Translations under genes and position numbers: made by a program
Assembly (NCBI RefSeq): GCF_021044685.1
Contig: NZ_CP088014.1
Span: 1,860,001 to 1,924,000, forward strand
Length of the DNA: 64,000 nt
Direction: 5' to 3'
From: Bradyrhizobium daqingense
GTDB taxonomy: Bacteria > Pseudomonadota > Alphaproteobacteria > Rhizobiales > Xanthobacteraceae
Part shown: piece by piece, positions 1-8,363 of the stretch
Numbering within the stretch: the first letter of the stretch is position 1
Layout of the letters: each line of letters begins with the position of its first letter
Notes under the pieces: generated by a model
The model's database searches: none
What the model was told of the DNA's origin: nothing
The model's input: only the letters and a program-made list of their open reading frames with translations

Positions 1-2
1 CC

Positions 3-1289
3 TGCGACCTGACGCCGGGGCGCGACTACGATTGGGCGAGCCTGCGCCGCAAGGCGCTGAATGACGGCAAGGCGGCTCCTTGTGTACCCGTCGCCGCCAC
101 CGATCCGCTCTACATCCTCTACACGTCGGGCACCACGGGCATTCCCAAGGGCGTGGTGCGCGACAATGGCGGGCACCTCGTCGCGGTGAAATGGTCGATG
201 TTCAACCTCTATGGCGTCAAGCCGGGCGAGGTCTGGTGGTGCGGCTCCGACATCGGCTGGGTGGTCGGCCACAGCTATATCGTCTACGGCCCGCTGCTGC
301 ATGGTGCGACCTCGATCATGTATGAGGGCAAGCCGGTCGGCACGCCCGACGCCGGCGCGTTCTGGCGCGTCATCAGCGAGCACAAGGCGGTGGCTTTCTT
401 CACTGCCCCGACCGCATTCCGCGCGATCCGCAAGGAAGACCCGGAAGGAAAATTCATCCGGAAATACGATCTCTCCAAATTCCGCACGCTGTTCCTCGCC
501 GGCGAGCGCGCCGATCCGCCGACGGTGGAATGGGCGGAGCAGCAGCTGAAGGTGCCGGTGATCGACCATTGGTGGCAGACCGAGACGGGCTGGTGCATCG
601 CCGGCAATCCGGTCGGGCTCGGCATGCTGCCGGTGAAGCACGGCTCGCCGACGGTGCCGATGCCGGGCTATCAGGTCGACATCGTCGACGAAGCGGCAAA
701 GCCGGTCGGCCCCAACACCATGGGGTCGATCGTCATCAAGCTGCCGATGCCGCCGGGCTGCCTGCCGACGCTATGGAATCAGGATACGCGCTTCAAGGAA
801 GCGTATCTGAGCGAATTCCCCGGCTATTACAAAACCTCCGACGCCGGCTACAAGGACGAGGACGGCTATGTCTTCGTCATGGGGCGCACCGACGACATCA
901 TCAACGTCGCCGGCCATCGCCTCTCCACCGGCGGCATGGAGGAGATTCTGGCTTCGCATCCGGATGTGGCCGAATGCGCCGTGCTCGGCGTCAAGGACGC
1001 GATCAAGGGCGAGGTGCCCTGCGGCTTCCTGGTGCTGAAAGCCGGCGTGACGCGCGCGCCCGCCGAAATCGAGAAGGAGATCGTCGCGCTGGTGCGCGAC
1101 AAGCTCGGCCCGGTCGCCGCCTTCAAGCTCGCGATCACCGTCGGCCGCCTGCCCAAGACGCGATCGGGAAAAATCCTGCGCGGCACCATCAAGAAGATCG
1201 CCGATGGCGAAGCCTGGACCATGCCGGCGACGATCGAGGATCCCAAGGCGCTGGACGAGATCGGCGAGGCGCTGAAGGGGCGGGTGTGA
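3..1289 (+). CDS. prpE: Propionyl-CoA synthetase-like acyl-CoA ligase (5'-truncated by window edge)
   Basis: This is an ATP-dependent acid:CoA ligase of the acetyl/propionyl-CoA synthetase family, which activates short-chain acids through an acyl-adenylate. The reading frame is open from base 3, so the N-terminal part lies outside the window. The AMP-binding P-loop YTSGTTGIPKG is at bases 120-152 and is followed by VVRDNGGH, typical of PrpE-type enzymes. WWQTETGW is the A5 motif, GRTDDIINVAGHR the hinge region, and the C-terminal KTRSGKILRGT carries the acyl-adenylating lysine. About 428 residues are visible; the full family length is about 630. Propionate specificity is inferred from resemblance; an acetyl-CoA synthetase paralogue is the alternative. 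Confidence 0.85.
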   Translation, partial: CDLTPGRDYDWASLRRKALNDGKAAPCVPVAATDPLYILYTSGTTGIPKGVVRDNGGHLVAVKWSMFNLYGVKPGEVWWCGSDIGWVVGHSYIVYGPLLHGATSIMYEGKPVGTPDAGAFWRVISEHKAVAFFTAPTAFRAIRKEDPEGKFIRKYDLSKFRTLFLAGERADPPTVEWAEQQLKVPVIDHWWQTETGWCIAGNPVGLGMLPVKHGSPTVPMPGYQVDIVDEAAKPVGPNTMGSIVIKLPMPPGCLPTLWNQDTRFKEAYLSEFPGYYKTSDAGYKDEDGYVFVMGRTDDIINVAGHRLSTGGMEEILASHPDVAECAVLGVKDAIKGEVPCGFLVLKAGVTRAPAEIEKEIVALVRDKLGPVAAFKLAITVGRLPKTRSGKILRGTIKKIADGEAWTMPATIEDPKALDEIGEALKGRV

Positions 1290-1380
1290 GGTTTGCTCTT
1301 CCGTCAGGCCCGGGCTTGCCGTCGTCGCATCTGCTTCGCCGGCCCCGAACTGAATTGCCCGGCATGGCCTTGGCGCGCCG

Positions 1381-1454
1381 GGACCCGGGCATCCATCAAT
1401 GAGCAAGCAAATGCCTTGATTTCGATGGATTGCCGGGTCAAGCCCGGCAATGAC
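1381..1454. repeat. Palindromic intergenic repeat (REP-like)
   Basis: The stem attgccggg/cccggcaat with a short loop occupies 1429-1451. The same GCCGGG-CAAG-CCCGGC core recurs at 5554-5644 and 61584-61740. It overlaps an in-frame ATG at 1450, which makes that codon an unlikely start for the downstream lipoprotein. Confidence 0.75.
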
Positions 1455-1473
1455 CATGAGACAGGACCGATCA

Positions 1474-1740
1474 ATGTCAGCCAACCTCGTGCGGTACGGC
1501 GCCATCTCGCTGCTCGCCATCGCTCTCTCCGCCTGCTCCTCGCGCTACCAGACGCCGGTTGCGGTGGGCGGCGACGACGATGACGCCGTGTGCCAGAGCC
1601 GCGGCTATGCGCAGGGCTCGGCGGAATATGCGGCCTGCCGCAAGGACCGCGACGTCCAGCGCAATGCCGCCACCGCCCGCGCCGACCGCCGTCAGCGCGA
1701 TCTCGGCGAATACATGCTGAACAATCCGGTGCGGCCGTGA
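1474..1740 (+). CDS. Small predicted lipoprotein
   Basis: An 88-residue protein that begins with a short signal sequence ending in the lipobox LSAC (LAIALSAC), so it is probably lipid-anchored in the envelope. The mature part holds two Cys (VCQS and AACR) around a Tyr/Ala segment (RGYAQGSAEYAACRKDRD), then a basic, Arg-rich helix. An in-frame ATG eight codons upstream at 1450 lies inside a palindromic repeat, so the ATG at 1474 is preferred. No family is recognised; similar small lipoproteins of unknown function are common in Bradyrhizobium. It is transcribed away from the ligase gene, with a 184-base gap. Confidence 0.7.
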   Translation: MSANLVRYGAISLLAIALSACSSRYQTPVAVGGDDDDAVCQSRGYAQGSAEYAACRKDRDVQRNAATARADRRQRDLGEYMLNNPVRP

Positions 1741-1826
1741 TGTGCGGTTCGGCACTATCGTGCCGCAGCGCTGGCCTGTGATTGCGTTTTCTGTTGCGAG
1801 AAGAGTTGGTTGAAGGAGGGCGCAGA

Positions 1827-2012
1827 CTAGCTCGCGTGCACTGTCCGCGGATGCCGCTCATGCAGCAGCTTCGCCAGAGCGTCACGATCGCCGGGGCGGT
1901 CCTTGACGGCGATTTCGAACAAGGCTTCCTGGATATCTCGGGGCATGTCGCCCCACGCTGCCAGAACGGCGCGTCCCAGCATCGGAGCAAAATGGTCTTC
2001 GTCGTGCTGCAT
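1827..2012 (-). CDS. Small conserved-looking hypothetical protein (61 aa)
   Basis: A 61-residue acidic protein starting MQHDEDHFAPMLGRAVL. It is predicted to be helical and has no signal peptide or membrane segment. Its sequence (AAWGDMPRDIQEALFEIAV) looks like a compact folded domain and not an antisense shadow, and a start-proximal purine-rich stretch is present just upstream (reverse strand gcggaggatcagcg). It sits alone between the lipoprotein and trcR, separated from trcR by that gene's terminator. No function can be proposed. Confidence 0.6.
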   Translation of the reverse strand: MQHDEDHFAPMLGRAVLAAWGDMPRDIQEALFEIAVKDRPGDRDALAKLLHERHPRTVHAS

Positions 2013-2090
2013 CGCTGATCCTCCGCGCTGAAAACAATGCAGGCTCGGCTACATCGTTCCTGCTCGCGGCATCGCAAAAGCTGCGCTCGC

Positions 2091-2123
2091 AAACAAAAAC
2101 GCGGCGGATCGCTCCGCCGCGTT
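2091..2123 (-). terminator. Rho-independent terminator of trcR
   Basis: Read on the minus strand this is a GC stem (acgcggcgga / tccgccgcgt, loop gcga) followed by a T-rich run (tttttgttt). It starts about 30 bases past the trcR stop codon. Confidence 0.85.
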
Positions 2124-2151
2124 CGAACCGATGTCCGTGCAGGGAGGAAAA

Positions 2152-2847
2152 TTACTCCTCCTCGTCCTCCTGCTTCTTGCCGCCGAGCGTCTTCAGCTTG
2201 GCGAACACGGCGTCGACATTGAGGTCGTCGCTGGATTTCTCCGCGGGCTCGTACTCGTCCTTGCGGGTGGTCTCGGAGGCCGGCAGCAGGGTGGCGCCGC
2301 CATAGGCTGCGTCGATCGGCTTTTCCTTGGCCGCGCGCTGCACCTCGAAATCGAGCTCGATCTGCGAGCACAGGCCGAGGGTGACGGGGTCGATCGGGGT
2401 CAGGGACGACGTGTTCCAATGGGTGCGGTCGCGCACGCTGGCGATCGTGCTCTTGGTGGTGCCGACCAGGCGCATGATCTGGGCGTCCTTGAGCTCGGCA
2501 TGGTTGCGCAGCAGCCAGAGGATGGCGCTCGGGCGCTCGTGGCGGCGCGAGACGGGGGTGTAGCGCGGGCCCTTGCGCTTGGGCTGGGGCGGCAGCACCA
2601 CCTTGCTCTCCTGGAGGCGGAGCCGATAATCCGGGTTGTTCTCGCCCTTTTCGATCTCCTCGCGGGTCAGCTGGCCATTGGAGAGCGGATCCATGCCCTT
2701 GATGCCCTGGGCAGCGTCGCCGTCGGCGATCGCGCGCACCTCGAGGGGATGCATCTTGGTGAAATCGGCGACCTGGTCGAAGGTCAGCGCGGTGTTGTCG
2801 AGCAGCCAAACGGCGGTCGCCTTGGGCATCAGAGGTGCGTTGCTCAT
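2152..2847 (-). CDS. trcR: Cell-cycle transcriptional regulator TrcR (DUF1013)
   Basis: A 231-residue protein of the alphaproteobacterial DUF1013 family, known as TrcR, a nucleoid/RNA-polymerase-associated regulator. The N-terminal part (LMPKATAVWLLDNTALTF, then DFTKMHPLEVRAIADG) and the central helix-turn-helix-like section (AILWLLRNHAELKD followed by IMRLVGTTKSTIASVRDRTHW) are the family signatures. The tail is acidic (KKQEDEEE). The ATG at 2847 is preceded by AAGGAG at good spacing; the longer upstream frame has no comparable ribosome site. The gene is divergent from ispH and ends at a strong terminator. Confidence 0.88.
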   Translation of the reverse strand: MSNAPLMPKATAVWLLDNTALTFDQVADFTKMHPLEVRAIADGDAAQGIKGMDPLSNGQLTREEIEKGENNPDYRLRLQESKVVLPPQPKRKGPRYTPVSRRHERPSAILWLLRNHAELKDAQIMRLVGTTKSTIASVRDRTHWNTSSLTPIDPVTLGLCSQIELDFEVQRAAKEKPIDAAYGGATLLPASETTRKDEYEPAEKSSDDLNVDAVFAKLKTLGGKKQEDEEE

Positions 2848-3110
2848 GGCAAATCTCCTTTGTGCTTCGCCCACCCCTCTGGAGGCGAAACCGGTGGTCA
2901 TCAGCGATGACAGGGAATTCGCGCTATATAAGCCCGGAGGGGGTGGACACGCAATGGTTCTGCTATAGATAGTGCCTTGACAGCGCCCGAAAGGGGGGCC
3001 CAATTCCTTTGAACCGCCGTACGGTTCGAGCCGACCCTTTCAAGCCAATTCCATCCATCGACCGCCCCCGCCAGAAGGCGAAACGGGTGATTCGGTCCCG
3101 AGATCGCTCA

Positions 3111-4079
3111 ATGTCAGCCAAACCAGACCTCAAGATCGTGCTTTGTTCTCCCCGCGGCTTCTGTGCCGGCGTGGTCCGGGCGATCGACACCGTGGAACGG
3201 GCGCTCGATAAATACGGCGCCCCCGTCTATGTTCGCCACGAGATTGTGCACAACAAATACGTCGTCGACGGGTTGAAGAAGAAGGGTGCCATCTTCGTCG
3301 AAGAGCTGGCCGAAATCCCCGAAAACACCACCGCCCCCGTGGTGTTCTCGGCCCATGGCGTGCCGAAATCGGTTCCGTCCGATGCCCAGTCGCGCAATCT
3401 GTTCTCGCTGGATGCGACCTGCCCGCTGGTGACCAAGGTGCACCGCGAGGCCGCGATCCACTTCAAGCGCGGCCGCGAGATCTTCCTGATCGGCCATTCG
3501 CACCACCCCGAAGTGGTCGGCACGCTCGGCCAGCTTCCGGTCGGCGCCGTGACCCTGATCGAGACCGCCGAGGACGCCAAGACCATCACGCCGAAGAACC
3601 CCGACAACCTCGCCTTCGTGACCCAGACCACGCTGTCGATCGACGACACCGCGGAGATCGTGGCGTTGCTCAAGGAACGCTTCCCGAACATCAACGGTCC
3701 GCACAAGGAAGACATCTGCTACGCCACCACCAACCGCCAGCTCGCGGTGAAGAAGGTGGCGCCGGTGGTGGACGCGCTGATCGTTGTCGGTGCTCCCAAT
3801 TCGTCGAACTCGCAGCGCCTGCGCGAGGTCGCCGAGCGCGAGGGCTGCAAGATCGCGGTGCTGGCGCAGCGCGCCACCGACATCGACTGGGACAAGTTCG
3901 GCAACATCACCAGCCTCGGCATCACCGCGGGCGCATCCGCGCCCGAAGTGATCGTCGAGGAGATCATGGACGCGTTCGCCGAGCGCTACACCCTGCATGT
4001 GGAGACGGTCTCGGCCGCGGAAGAGAACGAGTTCTTCCCGCTGCCCCGTCAGGTGCGCCCCGAAGCCGCCGCCGAGTAG
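3111..4079 (+). CDS. ispH: 4-hydroxy-3-methylbut-2-enyl diphosphate reductase
   Basis: IspH (LytB) is the last enzyme of the non-mevalonate isoprenoid pathway and makes IPP and DMAPP from HMBPP with a [4Fe-4S] cluster. The 322 residues carry the three cluster cysteines Cys18 (RGFCAG), Cys104 (DATCPLV) and Cys203 ([10 protein letters not shown]), together with the HSHHPEVVG block holding the catalytic glutamate. The start at 3111 ([11 protein letters not shown]) matches the family length; the frame runs 34 codons further upstream without a good ribosome site. It is the first gene of an ispH-thrB-rnhA run, with 6 bases between ispH and thrB. Confidence 0.96.
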   Translation: MSAKPDLKIVLCSPRGFCAGVVRAIDTVERALDKYGAPVYVRHEIVHNKYVVDGLKKKGAIFVEELAEIPENTTAPVVFSAHGVPKSVPSDAQSRNLFSLDATCPLVTKVHREAAIHFKRGREIFLIGHSHHPEVVGTLGQLPVGAVTLIETAEDAKTITPKNPDNLAFVTQTTLSIDDTAEIVALLKERFPNINGPHKEDICYATTNRQLAVKKVAPVVDALIVVGAPNSSNSQRLREVAEREGCKIAVLAQRATDIDWDKFGNITSLGITAGASAPEVIVEEIMDAFAERYTLHVETVSAAEENEFFPLPRQVRPEAAAE

Positions 4080-4085
4080 ACCTTT

Positions 4086-5069
4086 ATGGCGGTCTACACC
4101 GACGTTGCCGCCGACGAGCTTGCGGATTTTCTGAAGCAATATGATCTCGGCGAATTGCTCTCCTACAAGGGCATCGCCGAGGGCGTCGAGAATTCCAACT
4201 TCCTGCTGCACACGAGCGCGGGTTCGTTCATCCTCACGCTCTATGAGAAGCGCGTGGCGAAGAACGATTTGCCGTTCTTCCTCGCGCTGATGACGCATCT
4301 GGCCGAGCACGGCATCAACTGCCCCCTGCCGGTGAAGGCGAGGGACGGCGAGGCGCTGCGCGAGCTGTCGGGCCGCCCGGCCGCGATCATCACCTTTCTC
4401 GAAGGCATGTGGCCGCGCAAGCCGAACGTGAGCCATTGCGCCGGCGTCGGCGAGGCGCTGGCGAAGATGCATCTGGCCGGCGCCAACTTCACGATCAAGC
4501 GCGCCAATGCGCTCTCCGTCTCCGGCTGGCGGCCGCTGTTCGATGCGGCTGCGAGCCGTGCCGACGAGGTGCAACCAGGCCTGCGCGGTTTTCTGGCCGC
4601 CGAGCTCGATCATCTCTCGAGCGGGGTCTGGCCCACCGATCTGCCGGAGGGCGTGATCCACGCCGATCTCTTCAACGACAACGTCTTCTTTCTCGGCGAC
4701 CGGCTCTCGGGCATCATCGACTTCACCTTCGCCTGCAACGACATGCTGGCCTATGACGTCGCGATCTGCCTCAACGCCTGGTGCTTCGAGCCGGATCATT
4801 CCTTCAACGTCACCAAGGCGCGCGCCTTCCTCAACGCCTATGGCCGGGTGCGAAAGCTGACGGCGTCGGAAGAGGCGGCGCTGCCGCTGCTCGCGCGCGG
4901 CGCCGCGATCCGTTTCCTGCTGACGCGGCTGGTGGACTGGCTTAACGTTCCGCCCGGGGCGCTGGTGAAGCCGAAGGATCCCCTGGAATATGTCCGCAAG
5001 CTGCGCTTCCACCAGAGCGTGACGAGCGCACGCGATTACGGGCTGATGCCGTCAGGACTGGTGGCGTGA
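4086..5069 (+). CDS. thrB: Homoserine kinase (APH-fold type)
   Basis: Homoserine kinase phosphorylates L-homoserine on the way to threonine. This 327-residue form belongs to the aminoglycoside-phosphotransferase fold and not to the GHMP kinases. Visible motifs are the N-terminal nucleotide-binding region ([13 protein letters not shown]), the catalytic loop [13 protein letters not shown] around residue 195 and the metal-binding [12 protein letters not shown] that follows. It lies 6 bases after ispH and overlaps rnhA by 4 bases (gtga), so the three are probably co-transcribed and translationally coupled. Confidence 0.94.
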   Translation: MAVYTDVAADELADFLKQYDLGELLSYKGIAEGVENSNFLLHTSAGSFILTLYEKRVAKNDLPFFLALMTHLAEHGINCPLPVKARDGEALRELSGRPAAIITFLEGMWPRKPNVSHCAGVGEALAKMHLAGANFTIKRANALSVSGWRPLFDAAASRADEVQPGLRGFLAAELDHLSSGVWPTDLPEGVIHADLFNDNVFFLGDRLSGIIDFTFACNDMLAYDVAICLNAWCFEPDHSFNVTKARAFLNAYGRVRKLTASEEAALPLLARGAAIRFLLTRLVDWLNVPPGALVKPKDPLEYVRKLRFHQSVTSARDYGLMPSGLVA

Positions 5070-5530
5070 GCGAGCTTCCCAACGTCACGATCTATACCGA
5101 CGGTGCCTGCTCGGGAAATCCCGGGCCCGGCGGCTGGGGCGCGATCCTGAAGTTCGGCGACAAGGAGAAGGAGCTGAACGGCGGCCAGCCGCACACCACC
5201 AACAATCAGATGGAATTGATGGCGGCGATCTCCGCGCTCGAAGCGCTGAAGCGGCCGTGCACGGTCGATCTCTACACCGACAGCCAGTATGTCCGGCAGG
5301 GCATCACCGGCTGGATCTTCGGCTGGAAGCGCAACGGCTGGCGCACCGCCGACAAGAAGCCGGTGAAGAACGTCGAGTTATGGCAACGCCTCGACGCTGC
5401 GCTGAAGCAGCACGAGGTCCGCTGGCATTGGGTCAAGGGCCATGCCGGTCACCCCGAGAACGAGCGCGCCGATCAGCTGGCGCGCGACGGGATCGTGAAG
5501 GCAAGGCTGCAGACCCGGATCAGCGAGTAG
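5066..5530 (+). CDS. rnhA: Ribonuclease HI
   Basis: This 154-residue enzyme degrades the RNA strand of RNA:DNA hybrids. All four acidic active-site residues are visible: Asp12 ([11 protein letters not shown]), Glu50 (NNQMELM), Asp72 (YTDSQYV) and Asp136 ([10 protein letters not shown]), with the conserved HWVKGHAGH loop before the last. The basic-protrusion equivalent (GWKRNGWRT) is present. It starts at a GTG whose last two bases overlap the thrB stop codon, so expression probably depends on thrB translation. Confidence 0.95.
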   Translation: MSELPNVTIYTDGACSGNPGPGGWGAILKFGDKEKELNGGQPHTTNNQMELMAAISALEALKRPCTVDLYTDSQYVRQGITGWIFGWKRNGWRTADKKPVKNVELWQRLDAALKQHEVRWHWVKGHAGHPENERADQLARDGIVKARLQTRISE

Positions 5531-5553
5531 CGAGGGGGCTGGCTCTCTCCATT

Positions 5554-5644
5554 CGTCATGGCCGGGCTTGACTCGGCCATCCAAGCCTTGCCGCGCGGAG
5601 CCAAGAACGTGGATGCCCGGGACAAGCCCGGGCATGACGTCGTC
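5554..5644. repeat. Paired palindromic repeats (BIME-like)
   Basis: Two related palindromes lie in opposite orientation: catggccgggcttgactcgg at the left and gcccgggacaagcccgggc at the right, separated by about 35 bases. They share the core of the repeats at 1429 and 61584-61740. They follow rnhA and, before the IS arrived, would have lain between the convergent rnhA and peroxiredoxin genes, possibly as a bidirectional transcription stop. Confidence 0.75.
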
Positions 5645-5661
5645 CTTGGATAGAGCGTGCC

Positions 5662-5668
5662 TAAAGCT
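5662..5668. repeat. Target-site duplication, left (taaagct)
   Basis: The heptamer taaagct directly abuts the left inverted repeat of the IS and recurs at 7193-7199 directly after the right one. Confidence 0.75.
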
Positions 5669-7192
5669 GTCGTCCGTTAAGAAGCCGGATTGATCGAGGC
5701 TGGCCGGGCGAGCGTGCGCCATAGCTGGGCCAGGAACAGGCACAAGAGATATCTCAGCCAGGCGAGGATGCGGCGGAAGTTGTGTCCGACGGCTGAGAGG
5801 ACGACGTTGGCGGCATCGCCGGCGCGGCCTTTGAGGTAGCAGCGCCCGAGGTGGCCTTCCGCCTTCAGGTGTCCGATGATGGGCTCGATGGCGGAGCGGC
5901 GGCGCAGCTCGCGCTTGATGACACCGAAAACGCCGCGCTTCTGGCCGGAGATGAAGACGCGACGGGGATTTTGTGCGTCGTGGCCGCGGTATCCCTTGTC
6001 GACATAGGCCCGCTCGATCGGACAGCCGGTGAGTGTCTCGGTGCGGTCAATGACGTCCCGCAAGGTGTGACCGTCGTAGGGGTTGTCGGGCAGTGCGCTG
6101 GCGTGCAGCACGAACAGGCCACCGGGAGCCCGGCGGTTGTTGGTGACGATGGAGGCCTTCACGCCGAACTCGTAAGGCGCGCTGGCCTTGCCCTTGCCGA
6201 TGCACTCCACTTCCGGGGCATGGAAGGAATAGAGCTTCCAGCCGCGCTGGCGCTGCTGCTGCGAGCGGATCTGCGTGGCCCGGCCGAGCGGGAGGGCGAA
6301 CGCCTGCTCCAGTGCTGGCTGGCCTTCGATCTTGCGGCGGATGTCGCGGATGATCCGGCCCAGCCGGCTACGCAGGATACGCAACTGCCGCTGATGCCGC
6401 CTGAACTGTTTGGCATGGGCGTAGCGGCCGGCCATCATCGCGGCGGCCTTGGCGATGCGAGCATAGGATTGCCGCAGCCTGACGCCGTGCCTGATCGCCA
6501 GGCGGTTGAGCCCCTTGATGGCCGCATGCAGCAGCTTGGCATCGGTCGGAAAGGTGATGGCCTTCGGCTGCACCGTGGTGTCGACCGTAACCCGCTTGAG
6601 GTCCTGGCTGCGTAATGCACCGGCCTCGTGCGCTACCCGCAAGCTCTCGGCCAGCAGCAACTCCAGCTTGTCGCCAAGCCGCTTGCGCCAATGGCTCAGG
6701 TCCGAGCGCTCGTGCGGGAACGTGTGCTGAAAGAACTCTTCCCCGGTGAAGAACTGGAAGTATGGGTCATGGACCCAGCGCTCGCACACCTCCTCATCGG
6801 ACAGCCCGTAAATGTGCTTGAGCAACAGCAGACCGATCATGAAGCGCGTCTCGATCCCGGGCCTGCCGTTCTCGCTGTAGAGCGGCGCGATCTCGCCGTC
6901 GATCCAGTCCCAATCGACCTTGCCGGCGAGCAGAACCAGCTCGTGCTTCATATTGATGATCTGGTCGAGCCGAGCCCGGAACAGATCGTTCGATCCCGTC
7001 GTCTTGTGCTTCTTCGGCCGCATCGTTCCCTCCGATGCAGACAAGGAATCATGCTTCCCGCTTCGAGGGAATCCACGAAAACCAAATCGCAAGGTTCTGA
7101 CGCCCAAAGCATCAAAACCTTGCAATCTGGAAATGCCCCTTAGCCCAAATCGAGATTCCCGATCAGTGGCTTAGTCCTTCTTCACGGACGAC
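5669..7192 (-). mobile_element. Complete IS5/IS1182-type insertion sequence, 1524 bp
   Basis: The element is bounded by 16-bp terminal inverted repeats, GTCGTCCGTTAAGAAG on the left and GTCGTCCGTGAAGAAG on the right (read inward), differing at one base. A 7-bp direct repeat taaagct flanks it. It holds one uninterrupted transposase gene on the minus strand, whose TAA stop codon lies inside the left inverted repeat. Intact ends, an intact gene and a perfect target duplication point to a recent, possibly still mobile insertion. Family assignment rests on transposase resemblance. Confidence 0.88.
5677..7023 (-). CDS. IS5-family DDE transposase
   Basis: A 448-residue transposase. The N-terminal DUF772-like domain (FMIGLLLLKHIYGLSDEEVC, then FPHERSDLSHWRKRLGD) is followed by a DDE nuclease core with Asp148 (VTVDTTVQP), Asp342 (AYVDKGYRG) and Glu380 (RSAIEPIIGHLK). 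A basic helical insert (about residues 185-235) lies between the first two acidic residues. The ATG at 7023 fits the conserved start MRPKKHKTTGS; a longer in-frame extension upstream lacks conservation of this kind. The reading frame is intact, so the enzyme may be functional. Confidence 0.92.
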   Translation of the reverse strand: MRPKKHKTTGSNDLFRARLDQIINMKHELVLLAGKVDWDWIDGEIAPLYSENGRPGIETRFMIGLLLLKHIYGLSDEEVCERWVHDPYFQFFTGEEFFQHTFPHERSDLSHWRKRLGDKLELLLAESLRVAHEAGALRSQDLKRVTVDTTVQPKAITFPTDAKLLHAAIKGLNRLAIRHGVRLRQSYARIAKAAAMMAGRYAHAKQFRRHQRQLRILRSRLGRIIRDIRRKIEGQPALEQAFALPLGRATQIRSQQQRQRGWKLYSFHAPEVECIGKGKASAPYEFGVKASIVTNNRRAPGGLFVLHASALPDNPYDGHTLRDVIDRTETLTGCPIERAYVDKGYRGHDAQNPRRVFISGQKRGVFGVIKRELRRRSAIEPIIGHLKAEGHLGRCYLKGRAGDAANVVLSAVGHNFRRILAWLRYLLCLFLAQLWRTLARPASINPAS

Positions 7193-7199
7193 TAAAGCT
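7193..7199. repeat. Target-site duplication, right (taaagct)
   Basis: This is the second copy of the heptamer at 5662-5668. Its last base (7199) is also the last base of the peroxiredoxin TGA stop codon on the minus strand. Confidence 0.75.
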
Positions 7200-7684
7200 C
7201 AGAGCTGCCCGAGCAGCGTATCGCCGCCGGAGACCTCGACCTTGCCCGGCATCGCCTCGAGGTTCAGCTTCTTCACCACGCCATCCTCGACCAGCATCGA
7301 ATAGCGCTTGGAGCGGATGCCGAGGCCGTTGGCGGAGGCGTCGAGCTCCATGCCGATCGCCTTGGCGAACTCGGCATTGCCGTCGGCGAGGAAGATGGCC
7401 TCGTCGCGCTGGTCGGTGTCGCGCTTCCAGGCGTTCATGACGAAGGCGTCGTTGACGGAGACGATGGCGATGGTGTCGACGCCCTTGTCCTTCATGGCGT
7501 AGGCGTTGAGGAAGATGCTCGGCAGGTGCATCTTGTGGCAGGTGCCGGTATAGGCGCCCGGCACCGCGAACAGCGCCACCTTCTTGCCCTTGAAGATATC
7601 GTCGGTGGTCTTCACCTGCGGGCCTTCCGCCGTCATCACGCGGAATTTCGCCTCGGGCAGCTTGTCGCCAGTCTGGATCGCCAT
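7199..7684 (-). CDS. Peroxiredoxin, Prx5-like (1-Cys)
   Basis: A 161-residue thiol peroxidase that reduces hydrogen peroxide and alkyl hydroperoxides. The peroxidatic site VPGAYTGTCH contains Cys49 in the PxxxTxxC arrangement of the Prx5 group. No second cysteine exists, so the enzyme should be resolved by glutathione/glutaredoxin or another external thiol. The start MAIQTGDKLPEAKF at 7684 is preceded by a purine-rich sequence (caggga). The gene is convergent with the rnhA operon, and an IS has inserted directly at its stop codon, leaving the protein unchanged but replacing its native 3' flank. Confidence 0.92.
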   Translation of the reverse strand: MAIQTGDKLPEAKFRVMTAEGPQVKTTDDIFKGKKVALFAVPGAYTGTCHKMHLPSIFLNAYAMKDKGVDTIAIVSVNDAFVMNAWKRDTDQRDEAIFLADGNAEFAKAIGMELDASANGLGIRSKRYSMLVEDGVVKKLNLEAMPGKVEVSGGDTLLGQL

Positions 7685-7793
7685 CGTCAGTCTCCCTGAA
7701 TTTCGGTCCCGCTTTTTAGACCGTGGCGCGGGCCTGCACAATATTGCCGGCGGCGGAAGCGGCGAGGGTGGCGGCCCGTTCACCCCGATGTCA

Positions 7794-8348
7794 TCAGCCG
7801 GCAAACCCGCCGCCATCGAGGAAGGCCTGCTCCGCCTCCGTGCTGTCGCGGCCGAGGACATTGTTGCGGTGGGGGAAACGGCCGAACCGCTCGATGATGT
7901 CGGCGTGCTCGCGCGCGTATTTTAGGTTCTCGACATTGTCGGTGTTCTCAAACAACGCGACGCAGTGCAGCTGGTCGGCCAGGTGCTCGGAATGCATGAA
8001 GGGCAGATAGAGGAATTCGAACAGGATGGGATCGACCCTGCGATCGACGCCGCGCGCAATGGCGCGGCGGGCGACGTCACGCGCCTGCACATCGCTGGCA
8101 AAAGCCTGCGGCGTGCCGCGAAACATGTTGCGGGGAAATTGGTCGAGCACGATGACGAGCGCGAGCGCGCCCTCGTCGCTCGTCTCCCATGACGCAAGCT
8201 CGCCGGCGGCCGCCTTCTGCCACAAAGCCAGAAAGCGGCGCCTAATCTCCGCGTCGAACGCGTCATCGCGCTTGTACCAGCGCTCCCGGCCGGCCTCGCG
8301 CCAGAAGGCGAGAATGCCTGAAGGCGTGATGTCGCCAGATTCCAGCAT
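7794..8348 (-). CDS. DUF924 family protein
   Basis: A 184-residue soluble protein of the DUF924 family, which is all-helical with a TPR-like fold and no established activity. Family hallmarks are ILAFWREAGRERWY near the N-terminus, LVIVLDQFPRNMFRGTPQAFASD in the middle and LPFMHSEHLADQ, then RFPHRNNVLGR near the C-terminus. It lies 15 bases downstream of the fadD-like gene on the same strand, so the two are probably co-transcribed. A link with fatty-acid metabolism is inferred only from position. Confidence 0.88.
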   Translation of the reverse strand: MLESGDITPSGILAFWREAGRERWYKRDDAFDAEIRRRFLALWQKAAAGELASWETSDEGALALVIVLDQFPRNMFRGTPQAFASDVQARDVARRAIARGVDRRVDPILFEFLYLPFMHSEHLADQLHCVALFENTDNVENLKYAREHADIIERFGRFPHRNNVLGRDSTEAEQAFLDGGGFAG

Positions 8349-8363
8349 GGATGGAAAGCGGCC

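Noticed and set aside
1450..1473. An earlier in-frame ATG for the lipoprotein
   Set aside because: It falls inside a palindromic repeat (1429-1451) and adds a basic segment before an already complete lipoprotein signal.
3114..5012. A 632-codon minus-strand frame opposite ispH and thrB
   Set aside because: Both plus-strand genes are unambiguous; long shadow frames are common at this GC content.
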